From Ophiura sarsii (Eukaryota; Echinodermata; Ophiuroidea; Amphilepidida; Ophiuridae), in NCBI GenBank assembly GCA_035610835.1, contig CM069442.1:29899798-29963797 (forward strand): a stretch of DNA of 64,000 nt, in the 5' to 3' direction. Below the pieces are notes generated by a model. That model was not told the origin of the DNA, did not search any database, and worked only from the letters and a program-made list of their open reading frames with translations. Position numbers and translations under genes: made by a program. Below, piece after piece: positions 1 through 12,100 of this stretch (position 1 is its first letter; the number at the start of each line of letters is the position of its first letter).

Positions 1-118
1 ACTACAGAATATGCGGTAACAGTTAAGCTCATCACAAATGCATAACAACAAGCGCACATGGACGTCAATACCAGTACAAGCACATAGATGAAAAATGATT
101 CCAAATCATTCTGGAATC
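1..118 (-). CDS. ABCG2: ABCG2-like exon j (partial): TM helix 4
   Basis: Acceptor CACCCCACAG|GA completes a Gly codon; the exon runs off the window. The peptide starts [20 protein letters not shown] and reads on to [12 protein letters not shown], a hydrophobic helix aligning with the FFVMMFTLMMVAYSASSMALA region of ABCG2. The phase matches exon i. Confidence 0.92.
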
Positions 119-3100
119 CTGTGGGGTGAGGGTGAGAATAACATTTGTTTTTAGTCTGGGTCAAATAGTGTGGGACCAGGCTTGTATCCTTGGGATGAGT
201 GAAAGACAACTCTCCTCAAATCTTAACCACAGACCTAACATCCCTGCCTCCAAAAAAACATGTTTTTGCACATAACAATGTGTGAGCTTGAGTAAGTCTG
301 ACTTGGTTGAGATCACAAGACCTCTAGCTTATAGTAAGCGTCATAATACTTTGGACATAATTCCAACAATGTTTGCATATGTGTGTGTGTGCGTACATGC
401 GTAAACTCGGAAGTGCGTACCGGGCATTTTCAAAAATGACCACATGTCCTGATTGGTCAATCGTGATGCGCATGCATGCATAGTTGTTCGCGCATTTATA
501 ATCTGAACGCAGCTTTGCAAAAAAGGCAACAAAACACGCTCGCGTGAAAAAAGCTTGTGTCCATAATATTAAGCCGGTGACTATAGCAAGAAAATCATGT
601 TAAGGATCACCAATTCATCTTACCCCATGAGAACTGGGATAAGATCACTGAATACCTTAGGTAGAAATTCAAGTTAAAGCCTAATGCCCCTATACGCTTC
701 TTTCTCCTTCCCATACAAGGTCATTATGTCCCCATACTGATCATCCATGAGACACAACTGAAAACATGAGAGCTGGGATCAGTCTAAATGGGATAAAACT
801 ACATAACACCTAGGCCAGAAAATCAAATTAAAGAAGGGCCAATGCTACCTCTTTTCTAATCCTCCTCCCATACCCTCCACTTCAAGCATTGCCATTATCT
901 CATCATACCTATCATCCAATAAGACACGACTGAAAACATGAGAGCTGGGATCAGTCTAAATGGAATAAGATCACAGAACACCTTCGCCAGAAAATATGCC
1001 GACGGTCGGTAGAATCCACTTCTCGATTCATGCCTGATAACAAGAAAACAAGAAAGAAACATTTCTATGACATTAATAAGAACCAAATTAGCCTTTTGAC
1101 ATTATAACGAAAACACAATGCTTGCAAATATGCTCCTCATCAGAAATGCAATGATTTTAGGCAAAATTAAAAATAAACATGTTTAGCGTCAAATCCTGCT
1201 TCCTTTTTTGGGTTTGCTTCAATTTCCTTTTTTCTTCTTTATTTTATTCATAACTCTCTTGGTTCAGATGTTTCAGAGTTTGAGATGTTTGTAACAGCTT
1301 TACTTCTTTATTATAAGCAATTTAAGCAAGTTTTGTGGTGAACAACCCCTCAAAACCATGAAATAAAAACCATATACACAAACCTCCTCCTCTTTTAAGG
1401 TTTGCAAAGTTTATCGCTAACAGGGGCGATTTTGCACTAAAAAGGTGGTTTTTTAAAGATAACAAAAAGGACCCCTTTTAAAAACGTCATGACGCAAAAC
1501 ACGTTTTTGTTTTATTTTGCCTTGTGTGTTCCTGAAAACTTTTTATTTTCAATTTGGATTCTTGCAACATGTGACACAATATTCCAATTTCACAATTTAG
1601 TTGACTTGGTACAATAGTCAAGTTAACTGATTTATACAGGTGAGTCAAAAAGAAGTTGTACGGGAATGAATATTTGTTTAAAAATAGACCAAACAAATTT
1701 GAAAACCAATGAGACACATATTCAAAGAGCACCTTATTCCGCTCATATGACAAAAGAAATCATTGAAATCGATCAATTATGTCAGGAGCTATGACTATTT
1801 TAATAAAAGAACCCTTTTTTTAGCTGTCCACGGAACGCTTAATTCTCTTGATATCTCCCCATTCTAAGTGGGCAGCAAAATGTACACACGGTCATTCATT
1901 TTCAAATAAGATTAAAGCCCGAGAGTTTCAAACACAGGTGGGAATGGTGTGCCTAAAATAAATAATCAGTGACTACAATAAGACTTTAACCTTCTCTTTT
2001 TGACAGATTCTATGATTTTGCATTATGAAGAATAAAACAATTACTTCCTGATATGATAATGATGAGTTTTAAACATTTCCTTTAATTTGTTCTGTTTTAC
2101 GTATCGGTGGACAGCTAAAAAAATGGGTTATTTTAGTAAAATAGCTATAACTCTGGATAGGAATGATCGATTTCAGTCATTCTTTTTTTCAGATGATCAG
2201 AATAATATTCCCGTCAAAATATCGCTTGAGTTTTAGGTCAATTTCCTTTTTCTTTCTCAAGAAAAAATATTCAAATCCATACAACTTCTTTTTGACTCAC
2301 CCTGTAGTCTCTATTATAACATTTACAAGTGCAGTCCACACATGTATGTGGTATGTCCAACATACATTACAGGGTGAGTCAACAAAACTGCAATAGTGGT
2401 CCAAACCAAGTTAAAGTTTTTAAATGTTGCAAGAAGGATATCTTTGTGTGAAAAATGAAGTCAATCGCATTTTCCATTTGTCTTTGGTGAACTTTTTTGC
2501 TGCACAACTGAGTTAACGTGTTTGTTCACGAGCATAGTGAATTTCAATTGAAATTGCTCACATTTTTCATGTTCACATTTGAATATCCCGCCAACAAAAA
2601 TTTGGAACAATTTCATTTCGTATTCAAATTTAGACCATTGTAAGCAATTCATAGCATAGGTAAGGTAAATTGATTATGTTATCTCCCATGTAAATAAGAA
2701 AGGATGCATTAAATTCCATAAACGTCACAAATTTCCTCAAGTTTTTACATTTGAATGAGAGATGCATTTGCAATCATCTTCAGTGATAGCAAGTATAACA
2801 GAGTAAGTTGCTATCTTCAGTAGATAGCAAGTTTATCAGAGTAAGTTGCTATCTTCAGTAGATAGCATATGCATGTTTTGGGTGTCTCGTGGACAAGCAT
2901 GTGAAATGGGTGAATTTGTAAAAAGATTCACCAAAGGCAAATGAAATATGTGATTAACATCCTTTGTTCACATGAAATAAGTAACAAATATGTTATTCTT
3001 ATAACATTTAAACATTTCCAAACATCAACTTGGTTTTGAAAACAAGATGGCTTTTTACTCACCCTGTAGCTATCATATGTACTCCTCTGTGTGGAAACCT

Positions 3101-6100
3101 TTTTGCATACAGATAAACATGAGCCTCACAATTTCACCTAAGTGTACTCTCCGTCAAACCCACTAACCTATATATAGCGCGTTCCATCATAAAAATGTCC
3201 ACCGCTCCCAGATTACTAAACACAATGTTCAGAGTGATAAACAGAAAAGCCCCAGTTCTGAAATAGTAAATTGATATATATTAAACATAAAGAATATCGA
3301 AAATTGACCAGAAAAATATATTCCCTGTTCAGTCACAGACTATTACAACCTCATCAACCATCAGATGTGTGAAACACACTATTTCCAAGACTGGATGAAT
3401 AATTCAGTAATCTTAACCTCCCTGCAATAAGCCTAACCCATCTTCGGCCAACCAGTGGCAGCACCAGCATCAACAAATGATGGGGGGGGGGGGGGGGGGG
3501 GCAAGAAAAAGATTTGGGGGTAAGATTTTGCCTTTTATTGTAAAAAATGCTTGAAATTAGCTTAATTTGATATGAATTAGACATTTCAGACCAAATTTAG
3601 GGAGCACAGCACCAAGACGCTCTCCATAGACTTTACTGTTAGGAAAGGCTTACTTAAATGGCTCTACAATCAAGGAAAATAATAGTTGGCACACTTGACG
3701 CAACTTATTACAAATATCCCTGTGCTCGCAATTGAGATCAGACTTGGGACATAGCACTGTTTAATAGAAAGCAAAAGTCTCCCCCTTTCTTATATCCTTC
3801 CCCATCCCCCATCAATCAATGTTGGGGGACCTACCATGGCTTCTGATAATATGACTCGGATCAACATTGCCTCCGGGGAGAGGGGCGGGTTTTTTCCGTA
3901 ATTAAGACAAAGTGTGCCAACCTTTTTTTCCTTGATTGTCTGAGTCATTTGCTAAAAAAATCATCTGTGTTAAGTCTTTTGGCTATAACATGAGATTAAA
4001 CAGAGATTTCTTCACCAGATTTGGACGACAGATAGGTTATAACACTGGTCACGTGTTCAAACAATATGCGTCAACGTACTTTTAGGGACCGGTCACTTTT
4101 AAATACGGAGGTATATTTTTCACTTAAAATGGCAGTGAAACTATAGACATGACCAGTTATTTAAATTCAGATGGATGCTCGACCTCATATATCATCAGCT
4201 AAACGTTGAGAAAACATCTTCCTGTCGTTTATATATATCTCAAGACCAGTATCTATATCTATATATCTTAATACCAGTGGCTATATAACTTAAAAATATA
4301 GACCCAACATGAAATATGCCTGTTTTGTTTTGACAATAAATCAAAGTTGTCAAGCCATTACGCCCATTTATAAGAATGAGTACATCTGCACTCTTTCGGT
4401 ACCAAAATCTAGGACATTATGATTATTCAAGAAATAGAAGACACAATGATAGTGCTGATTAAAAACAAATAATGCAAATCATGATTGTTAGAAAAAAGAA
4501 GCAACAAATAAATCATTATCGAATAGAAGCTTAGACAAGGATTCGAACCCGGGACAGTGGGGTGCAAGTCTCATATGTTAACCACTACACCAACCGGGCG
4601 TGTGTGCATATTGTAACTGAATTATACGCTATCAATGCTCGTGTATTGTCATCGCAATGGTGAATCAATATCATCGGTTCACCATAAGAAATCATCAAAT
4701 GTGTCATTGTTACGAAATACAGAACTGATTTTTCAATGGATAAGGGATTAGAGGACCAATACCGTTCATATAGACCCTTTTTAAGCAAAGATTAAGCACC
4801 GCATACCTACCTTTCAACGGTGTACCATTGGTGAAATAATATAAATCTATAGTCATATATGTTTAAATTCAGCAGGGGTGAACCGTTGAAACATACCGAA
4901 GATGCGATTCATTTCTTCTAAAAGATAGCCTATGAGTTTCACATTGTCCACTAAACACTAATCCATTGAGAAAAAAAGTTTTGCATTTCATAATAATGAG
5001 AAATTTGATGAGTTGTAATGGTGTACCGTTGCAATGATTCACCGCTGCAATAACAATGCACGTGTATTGATAGCGTATAATTCAATTACAACATGCACAC
5101 ACGCCCGGTTGGTGTAGTGGTTAACATATGAGACTTCCACGCCGCGGCCCCAGGTTCGAATCCTTGCCCAATCTTCTATTTTTCTTCTTCTTGTGTGTGC
5201 CTCTAAGCTTATTTCTAAACGATCATAAAGTCCATTTTTTAAATAATCGGCACGTTATCTTAGAGTTTTGTCTTCATGGCGCATTATTTGATATATGTGA
5301 CTTTATTTATTTTCCATAATTTCATATTTAAATGATAAGAACATAACGTGTCATCTTCTGAAGATGGTAATGTTTGCATGAACTATAACAATGACAAGGC
5401 CTATTATACACCTATAGTCGCACACAATTAACATACAGAGACAGCGTTAGTAAATAATGACCAGTCCCTAATACACAAAGTGACTTTTCGTTCTTCTATC
5501 TTTGTTTGTATTAGCCATTCTGTTTATGTGGCTTTATTTATTTTGTAAATAAATGATATTATGATTATTGTCCATGATTATATATTTTAATGCTAGGAAC
5601 ATAACATGGCATCGTGTCATTAATTGCTATCTTCTGAAGATAGTAATGTTTGCATGAACTATAACAATTGCAAGGCCTATTATAGACCTATCGTCGCACA
5701 CATTTAATATACAGAGACAGCCTTAGTACTTAATGGCCAGTCCCTAATACACTTTTGTCTGACTTAATATGCCGTCTATCAAATGTTGATTAGAAATCAA
5801 TTAATACATATACGAACTCTAATTGTTCTTCAACATTTTGTTTCACATCCATGAAAATAAATTGTAAAAATAACATGTTTTGACGTATATGTTGTCTAAG
5901 TATTGACTGACCAATCCCTAAATGACGTAATTGATACTTGTAACTTTTTGGGAATGTTGACAATATACCCTACAATAATCGTGCAAAACCTCGTTAGCAT
6001 CGGGCATTTGGTTCTAAAGTTATAGCCAAAAAACCAATCCCACATGGTGAATTTAGGATTTCGCTCAGACAATCAAGGAAAATAATAGTTGGCACACTTG

Positions 6101-9100
6101 ACGCAACTTATTACAAATATCCCTGTGCTCGCAATTGAGATCAGACTTGGGACATAGCACTGTTTAATAGAAAGCAAAAGTCTCCCCCTTTCTTATATCC
6201 TTCCCCATCCCCCATCAATCAATGTTGGGGGACCTACCATGGCTTCTGATAATATGACTCGGATCAACATTGCCTCCGGGGAGAGGGGCGGGTTTTTTCC
6301 GTAATTAAGACAAAGTGTGCCAACCTTTTTTTCCTTGATTGTCTGAGTCATTTGCTAAAAAAATCATCTGTGTTAAGTCTTTTGGCTATAACATGAGATT
6401 AAACAGAGATTTCTTCACCAGATTTGGACGACAGATAGGTTATAACACTGGTCACGTGTTCAAACAATATGCGTCAACGTACTTTTAGGGACCGGTCACT
6501 TTTAAATACGGAGGTATATTTTTCACTTAAAATGGCAGTGAAACTATAGACATGACCAGTTATTTAAATTCAGATGGATGCTCGACCTCATATATCATCA
6601 GCTAAACGTTGAGAAAACATCTTCCTGTCGTTTATATATATCTCAAGACCAGTATCTATATCTATATATCTTAATACCAGTGGCTATATAACTTAAAAAT
6701 ATAGACCCAACATGAAATATGCCTGTTTTGTTTTGACAATAAATCAAAGTTGTCAAGCCATTACGCCCATTTATAAGAATGAGTACATCTGCACTCTTTC
6801 GGTACCAAAATCTAGGACATTATGATTATTCAAGAAATAGAAGACACAATGATAGTGCTGATTAAAAACAAATAATGCAAATCATGATTGTTAGAAAAAA
6901 GAAGCAACAAATAAATCATTATCGAATAGAAGCTTAGACAAGGATTCGAACCCGGGACAGTGGGGTGCAAGTCTCATATGTTAACCACTACACCAACCGG
7001 GCGTGTGTGCATATTGTAACTGAATTATACGCTATCAATGCTCGTGTATTGTCATCGCAATGGTGAATCAATATCATCGGTTCACCATAAGAAATCATCA
7101 AATGTGTCATTGTTACGAAATACAGAACTGATTTTTCAATGGATAAGGGATTAGAGGACCAATACCGTTCATATAGACCCTTTTTAAGCAAAGATTAAGC
7201 ACCGCATACCTACCTTTCAACGGTGTACCATTGGTGAAATAATATAAATCTATAGTCATATATGTTTAAATTCAGCAGGGGTGAACCGTTGAAACATACC
7301 GAAGATGCGATTCATTTCTTCTAAAAGATAGCCTATGAGTTTCACATTGTCCACTAAACACTAATCCATTGAGAAAAAAAGTTTTGCATTTCATAATAAT
7401 GAGAAATTTGATGAGTTGTAATGGTGTACCGTTGCAATGATTCACCGCTGCAATAACAATGCACGTGTATTGATAGCGTATAATTCAATTACAACATGCA
7501 CACACGCCCGGTTGGTGTAGTGGTTAACATATGAGACTTCCACGCCGCGGCCCCAGGTTCGAATCCTTGCCCAATCTTCTATTTTTCTTCTTCTTGTGTG
7601 TGCCTCTAAGCTTATTTCTAAACGATCATAAAGTCCATTTTTTAAATAATCGGCACGTTATCTTAGAGTTTTGTCTTCATGGCGCATTATTTGATATATG
7701 TGACTTTATTTATTTTCCATAATTTCATATTTAAATGATAAGAACATAACGTGTCATCTTCTGAAGATGGTAATGTTTGCATGAACTATAACAATGACAA
7801 GGCCTATTATACACCTATAGTCGCACACAATTAACATACAGAGACAGCGTTAGTAAATAATGACCAGTCCCTAATACACAAAGTGACTTTTCGTTCTTCT
7901 ATCTTTGTTTGTATTAGCCATTCTGTTTATGTGGCTTTATTTATTTTGTAAATAAATGATATTATGATTATTGTCCATGATTATATATTTTAATGCTAGG
8001 AACATAACATGGCATCGTGTCATTAATTGCTATCTTCTGAAGATAGTAATGTTTGCATGAACTATAACAATTGCAAGGCCTATTATAGACCTATCGTCGC
8101 ACACATTTAATATACAGAGACAGCCTTAGTACTTAATGGCCAGTCCCTAATACACTTTTGTCTGACTTAATATGCCGTCTATCAAATGTTGATTAGAAAT
8201 CAATTAATACATATACGAACTCTAATTGTTCTTCAACATTTTGTTTCACATCCATGAAAATAAATTGTAAAAATAACATGTTTTGACGTATATGTTGTCT
8301 AAGTATTGACTGACCAATCCCTAAATGACGTAATTGATACTTGTAACTTTTTGGGAATGTTGACAATATACCCTACAATAATCGTGCAAAACCTCGTTAG
8401 CATCGGGCATTTGGTTCTAAAGTTATAGCCAAAAAACCAATCCCACATGGTGAATTTAGGATTTCGCTCAGACAATCAAGGAAAATAATAGTTGGCACAC
8501 TTGACGCAACTTATTACAAATATCCCTGTGCTCGCAATTGAGATCAGACTTGGGACATAGCACTGTTTAATAGAAAGCAAAAGTCTCCCCCTTTCTTATA
8601 TCCTTCCCCATCCCCCATCAATCAATGTTGGGGGACCTACCATGGCTTCTGATAATATGACTCGGATCAACATTGCCTCCGGGGAGAGGGGCGGGTTTTT
8701 TCCGTAATTAAGACAAAGTGTGCCAACCTTTTTTTCCTTGATTGTCTGAGTCATTTGCTAAAAAAATCATCTGTGTTAAGTCTTTTGGCTATAACATGAG
8801 ATTAAACAGAGATTTCTTCACCAGATTTGGACGACAGATAGGTTATAACACTGGTCACGTGTTCAAACAATATGCGTCAACGTACTTTTAGGGACCGGTC
8901 ACTTTTAAATACGGAGGTATATTTTTCACTTAAAATGGCAGTGAAACTATAGACATGACCAGTTATTTAAATTCAGATGGATGCTCGACCTCATATATCA
9001 TCAGCTAAACGTTGAGAAAACATCTTCCTGTCGTTTATATATATCTCAAGACCAGTATCTATATCTATATATCTTAATACCAGTGGCTATATAACTTAAA

Positions 9101-12100
9101 AATATAGACCCAACATGAAATATGCCTGTTTTGTTTTGACAATAAATCAAAGTTGTCAAGCCATTACGCCCATTTATAAGAATGAGTACATCTGCACTCT
9201 TTCGGTACCAAAATCTAGGACATTATGATTATTCAAGAAATAGAAGACACAATGATAGTGCTGATTAAAAACAAATAATGCAAATCATGATTGTTAGAAA
9301 AAAGAAGCAACAAATAAATCATTATCGAATAGAAGCTTAGACAAGGATTCGAACCCGGGACAGTGGGGTGCAAGTCTCATATGTTAACCACTACACCAAC
9401 CGGGCGTGTGTGCATATTGTAACTGAATTATACGCTATCAATGCTCGTGTATTGTCATCGCAATGGTGAATCAATATCATCGGTTCACCATAAGAAATCA
9501 TCAAATGTGTCATTGTTACGAAATACAGAACTGATTTTTCAATGGATAAGGGATTAGAGGACCAATACCGTTCATATAGACCCTTTTTAAGCAAAGATTA
9601 AGCACCGCATACCTACCTTTCAACGGTGTACCATTGGTGAAATAATATAAATCTATAGTCATATATGTTTAAATTCAGCAGGGGTGAACCGTTGAAACAT
9701 ACCGAAGATGCGATTCATTTCTTCTAAAAGATAGCCTATGAGTTTCACATTGTCCACTAAACACTAATCCATTGAGAAAAAAAGTTTTGCATTTCATAAT
9801 AATGAGAAATTTGATGAGTTGTAATGGTGTACCGTTGCAATGATTCACCGCTGCAATAACAATGCACGTGTATTGATAGCGTATAATTCAATTACAACAT
9901 GCACACACGCCCGGTTGGTGTAGTGGTTAACATATGAGACTTCCACGCCGCGGCCCCAGGTTCGAATCCTTGCCCAATCTTCTATTTTTCTTCTTCTTGT
10001 GTGTGCCTCTAAGCTTATTTCTAAACGATCATAAAGTCCATTTTTTAAATAATCGGCACGTTATCTTAGAGTTTTGTCTTCATGGCGCATTATTTGATAT
10101 ATGTGACTTTATTTATTTTCCATAATTTCATATTTAAATGATAAGAACATAACGTGTCATCTTCTGAAGATGGTAATGTTTGCATGAACTATAACAATGA
10201 CAAGGCCTATTATACACCTATAGTCGCACACAATTAACATACAGAGACAGCGTTAGTAAATAATGACCAGTCCCTAATACACAAAGTGACTTTTCGTTCT
10301 TCTATCTTTGTTTGTATTAGCCATTCTGTTTATGTGGCTTTATTTATTTTGTAAATAAATGATATTATGATTATTGTCCATGATTATATATTTTAATGCT
10401 AGGAACATAACATGGCATCGTGTCATTAATTGCTATCTTCTGAAGATAGTAATGTTTGCATGAACTATAACAATTGCAAGGCCTATTATAGACCTATCGT
10501 CGCACACATTTAATATACAGAGACAGCCTTAGTACTTAATGGCCAGTCCCTAATACACTTTTGTCTGACTTAATATGCCGTCTATCAAATGTTGATTAGA
10601 AATCAATTAATACATATACGAACTCTAATTGTTCTTCAACATTTTGTTTCACATCCATGAAAATAAATTGTAAAAATAACATGTTTTGACGTATATGTTG
10701 TCTAAGTATTGACTGACCAATCCCTAAATGACGTAATTGATACTTGTAACTTTTTGGGAATGTTGACAATATACCCTACAATAATCGTGCAAAACCTCGT
10801 TAGCATCGGGCATTTGGTTCTAAAGTTATAGCCAAAAAACCAATCCCACATGGTGAATTTAGGATTTCGCTCAGACAATCAAGGAAAATAATAGTTGGCA
10901 CACTTGACGCAACTTATTACAAATATCCCTGTGCTCGCAATTGAGATCAGACTTGGGACATAGCACTGTTTAATAGAAAGCAAAAGTCTCCCCCTTTCTT
11001 ATATCCTTCCCCATCCCCCATCAATCAATGTTGGGGGACCTACCATGGCTTCTGATAATATGACTCGGATCAACATTGCCTCCGGGGAGAGGGGCGGGTT
11101 TTTTCCGTAATTAAGACAAAGTGTGCCAACCTTTTTTTCCTTGATTGTCTGAGTCATTTGCTAAAAAAATCATCTGTGTTAAGTCTTTTGGCTATAACAT
11201 GAGATTAAACAGAGATTTCTTCACCAGATTTGGACGACAGATAGGTTATAACACTGGTCACGTGTTCAAACAATATGCGTCAACGTACTTTTAGGGACCG
11301 GTCACTTTTAAATACGGAGGTATATTTTTCACTTAAAATGGCAGTGAAACTATAGACATGACCAGTTATTTAAATTCAGATGGATGCTCGACCTCATATA
11401 TCATCAGCTAAACGTTGAGAAAACATCTTCCTGTCGTTTATATATATCTCAAGACCAGTATCTATATCTATATATCTTAATACCAGTGGCTATATAACTT
11501 AAAAATATAGACCCAACATGAAATATGCCTGTTTTGTTTTGACAATAAATCAAAGTTGTCAAGCCATTACGCCCATTTATAAGAATGAGTACATCTGCAC
11601 TCTTTCGGTACCAAAATCTAGGACATTATGATTATTCAAGAAATAGAAGACACAATGATAGTGCTGATTAAAAACAAATAATGCAAATCATGATTGTTAG
11701 AAAAAAGAAGCAACAAATAAATCATTATCGAATAGAAGCTTAGACAAGGATTCGAACCCGGGACAGTGGGGTGCAAGTCTCATATGTTAACCACTACACC
11801 AACCGGGCGTGTGTGCATATTGTAACTGAATTATACGCTATCAATGCTCGTGTATTGTCATCGCAATGGTGAATCAATATCATCGGTTCACCATAAGAAA
11901 TCATCAAATGTGTCATTGTTACGAAATACAGAACTGATTTTTCAATGGATAAGGGATTAGAGGACCAATACCGTTCATATAGACCCTTTTTAAGCAAAGA
12001 TTAAGCACCGCATACCTACCTTTCAACGGTGTACCATTGGTGAAATAATATAAATCTATAGTCATATATGTTTAAATTCAGCAGGGGTGAACCGTTGAAA

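Larger units (their letters stand above)
119..908 (-). other. Intron i-j (790 bp)
   Basis: Holds the two decayed exon-i copies, a short (TG)n tract near 380-392 and alternating GCATGC sequence near 470. Nothing else recognised. Confidence 0.7.
1034..3167 (-). other. Intron h-i (2,134 bp)
   Basis: Two thirds of it is two non-autonomous mariner-type elements (1637-2304 and 2370-3066). The stretch 1034-1634 is AT-rich with T and A runs and shows no structure. Confidence 0.7.
4522..5181. repeat. Central fold-back of S (unit 1)
   Basis: Left arm about 4522-4667 and right arm about 5036-5181 are inverted copies, roughly 85% alike by eye, around ~370 bp of unique sequence. Each arm runs from GATTCACC through TATTGATAGCGTATAATTCA and GCACACACGCCCGG into a tRNA-like sequence, and ends at CTTCTATT. 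Homology therefore lies mostly upstream of the tRNA-like parts, unlike a pair of inverted SINEs, where it would extend downstream. Confidence 0.85.
3939..6069. mobile_element. S element, unit 1: 2,131-bp TIR element with a tRNA-like fold-back
   Basis: The ends form an imperfect inverted repeat of about 57 bp (3939-3995 against 6013-6069), roughly 70% matched by eye. It starts TCTGAG and includes TTTTGGCTATAAC at exactly the same offset (39-51) from each end. In the middle is a fold-back (about 4522-5181) with tRNA-like sequences in both arms. Further right, two diverged direct copies of a ~190-220-bp segment (about 5290-5477 and 5528-5752) share TAATGTTTGCATGAACTATA and CCAGTCCCTAATACAC. There is no frame with recognisable coding content, so S is non-autonomous. 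It could be a transposon in its own right or the body of a larger M-S-M element. Confidence 0.8.

Noticed and set aside
4530..5173. Functional tRNA genes (Glu, Gly or Ala)
   Set aside because: The anticodon stem pairs at one of five positions and the acceptor stem is broken in both versions, so only the promoter parts remain.
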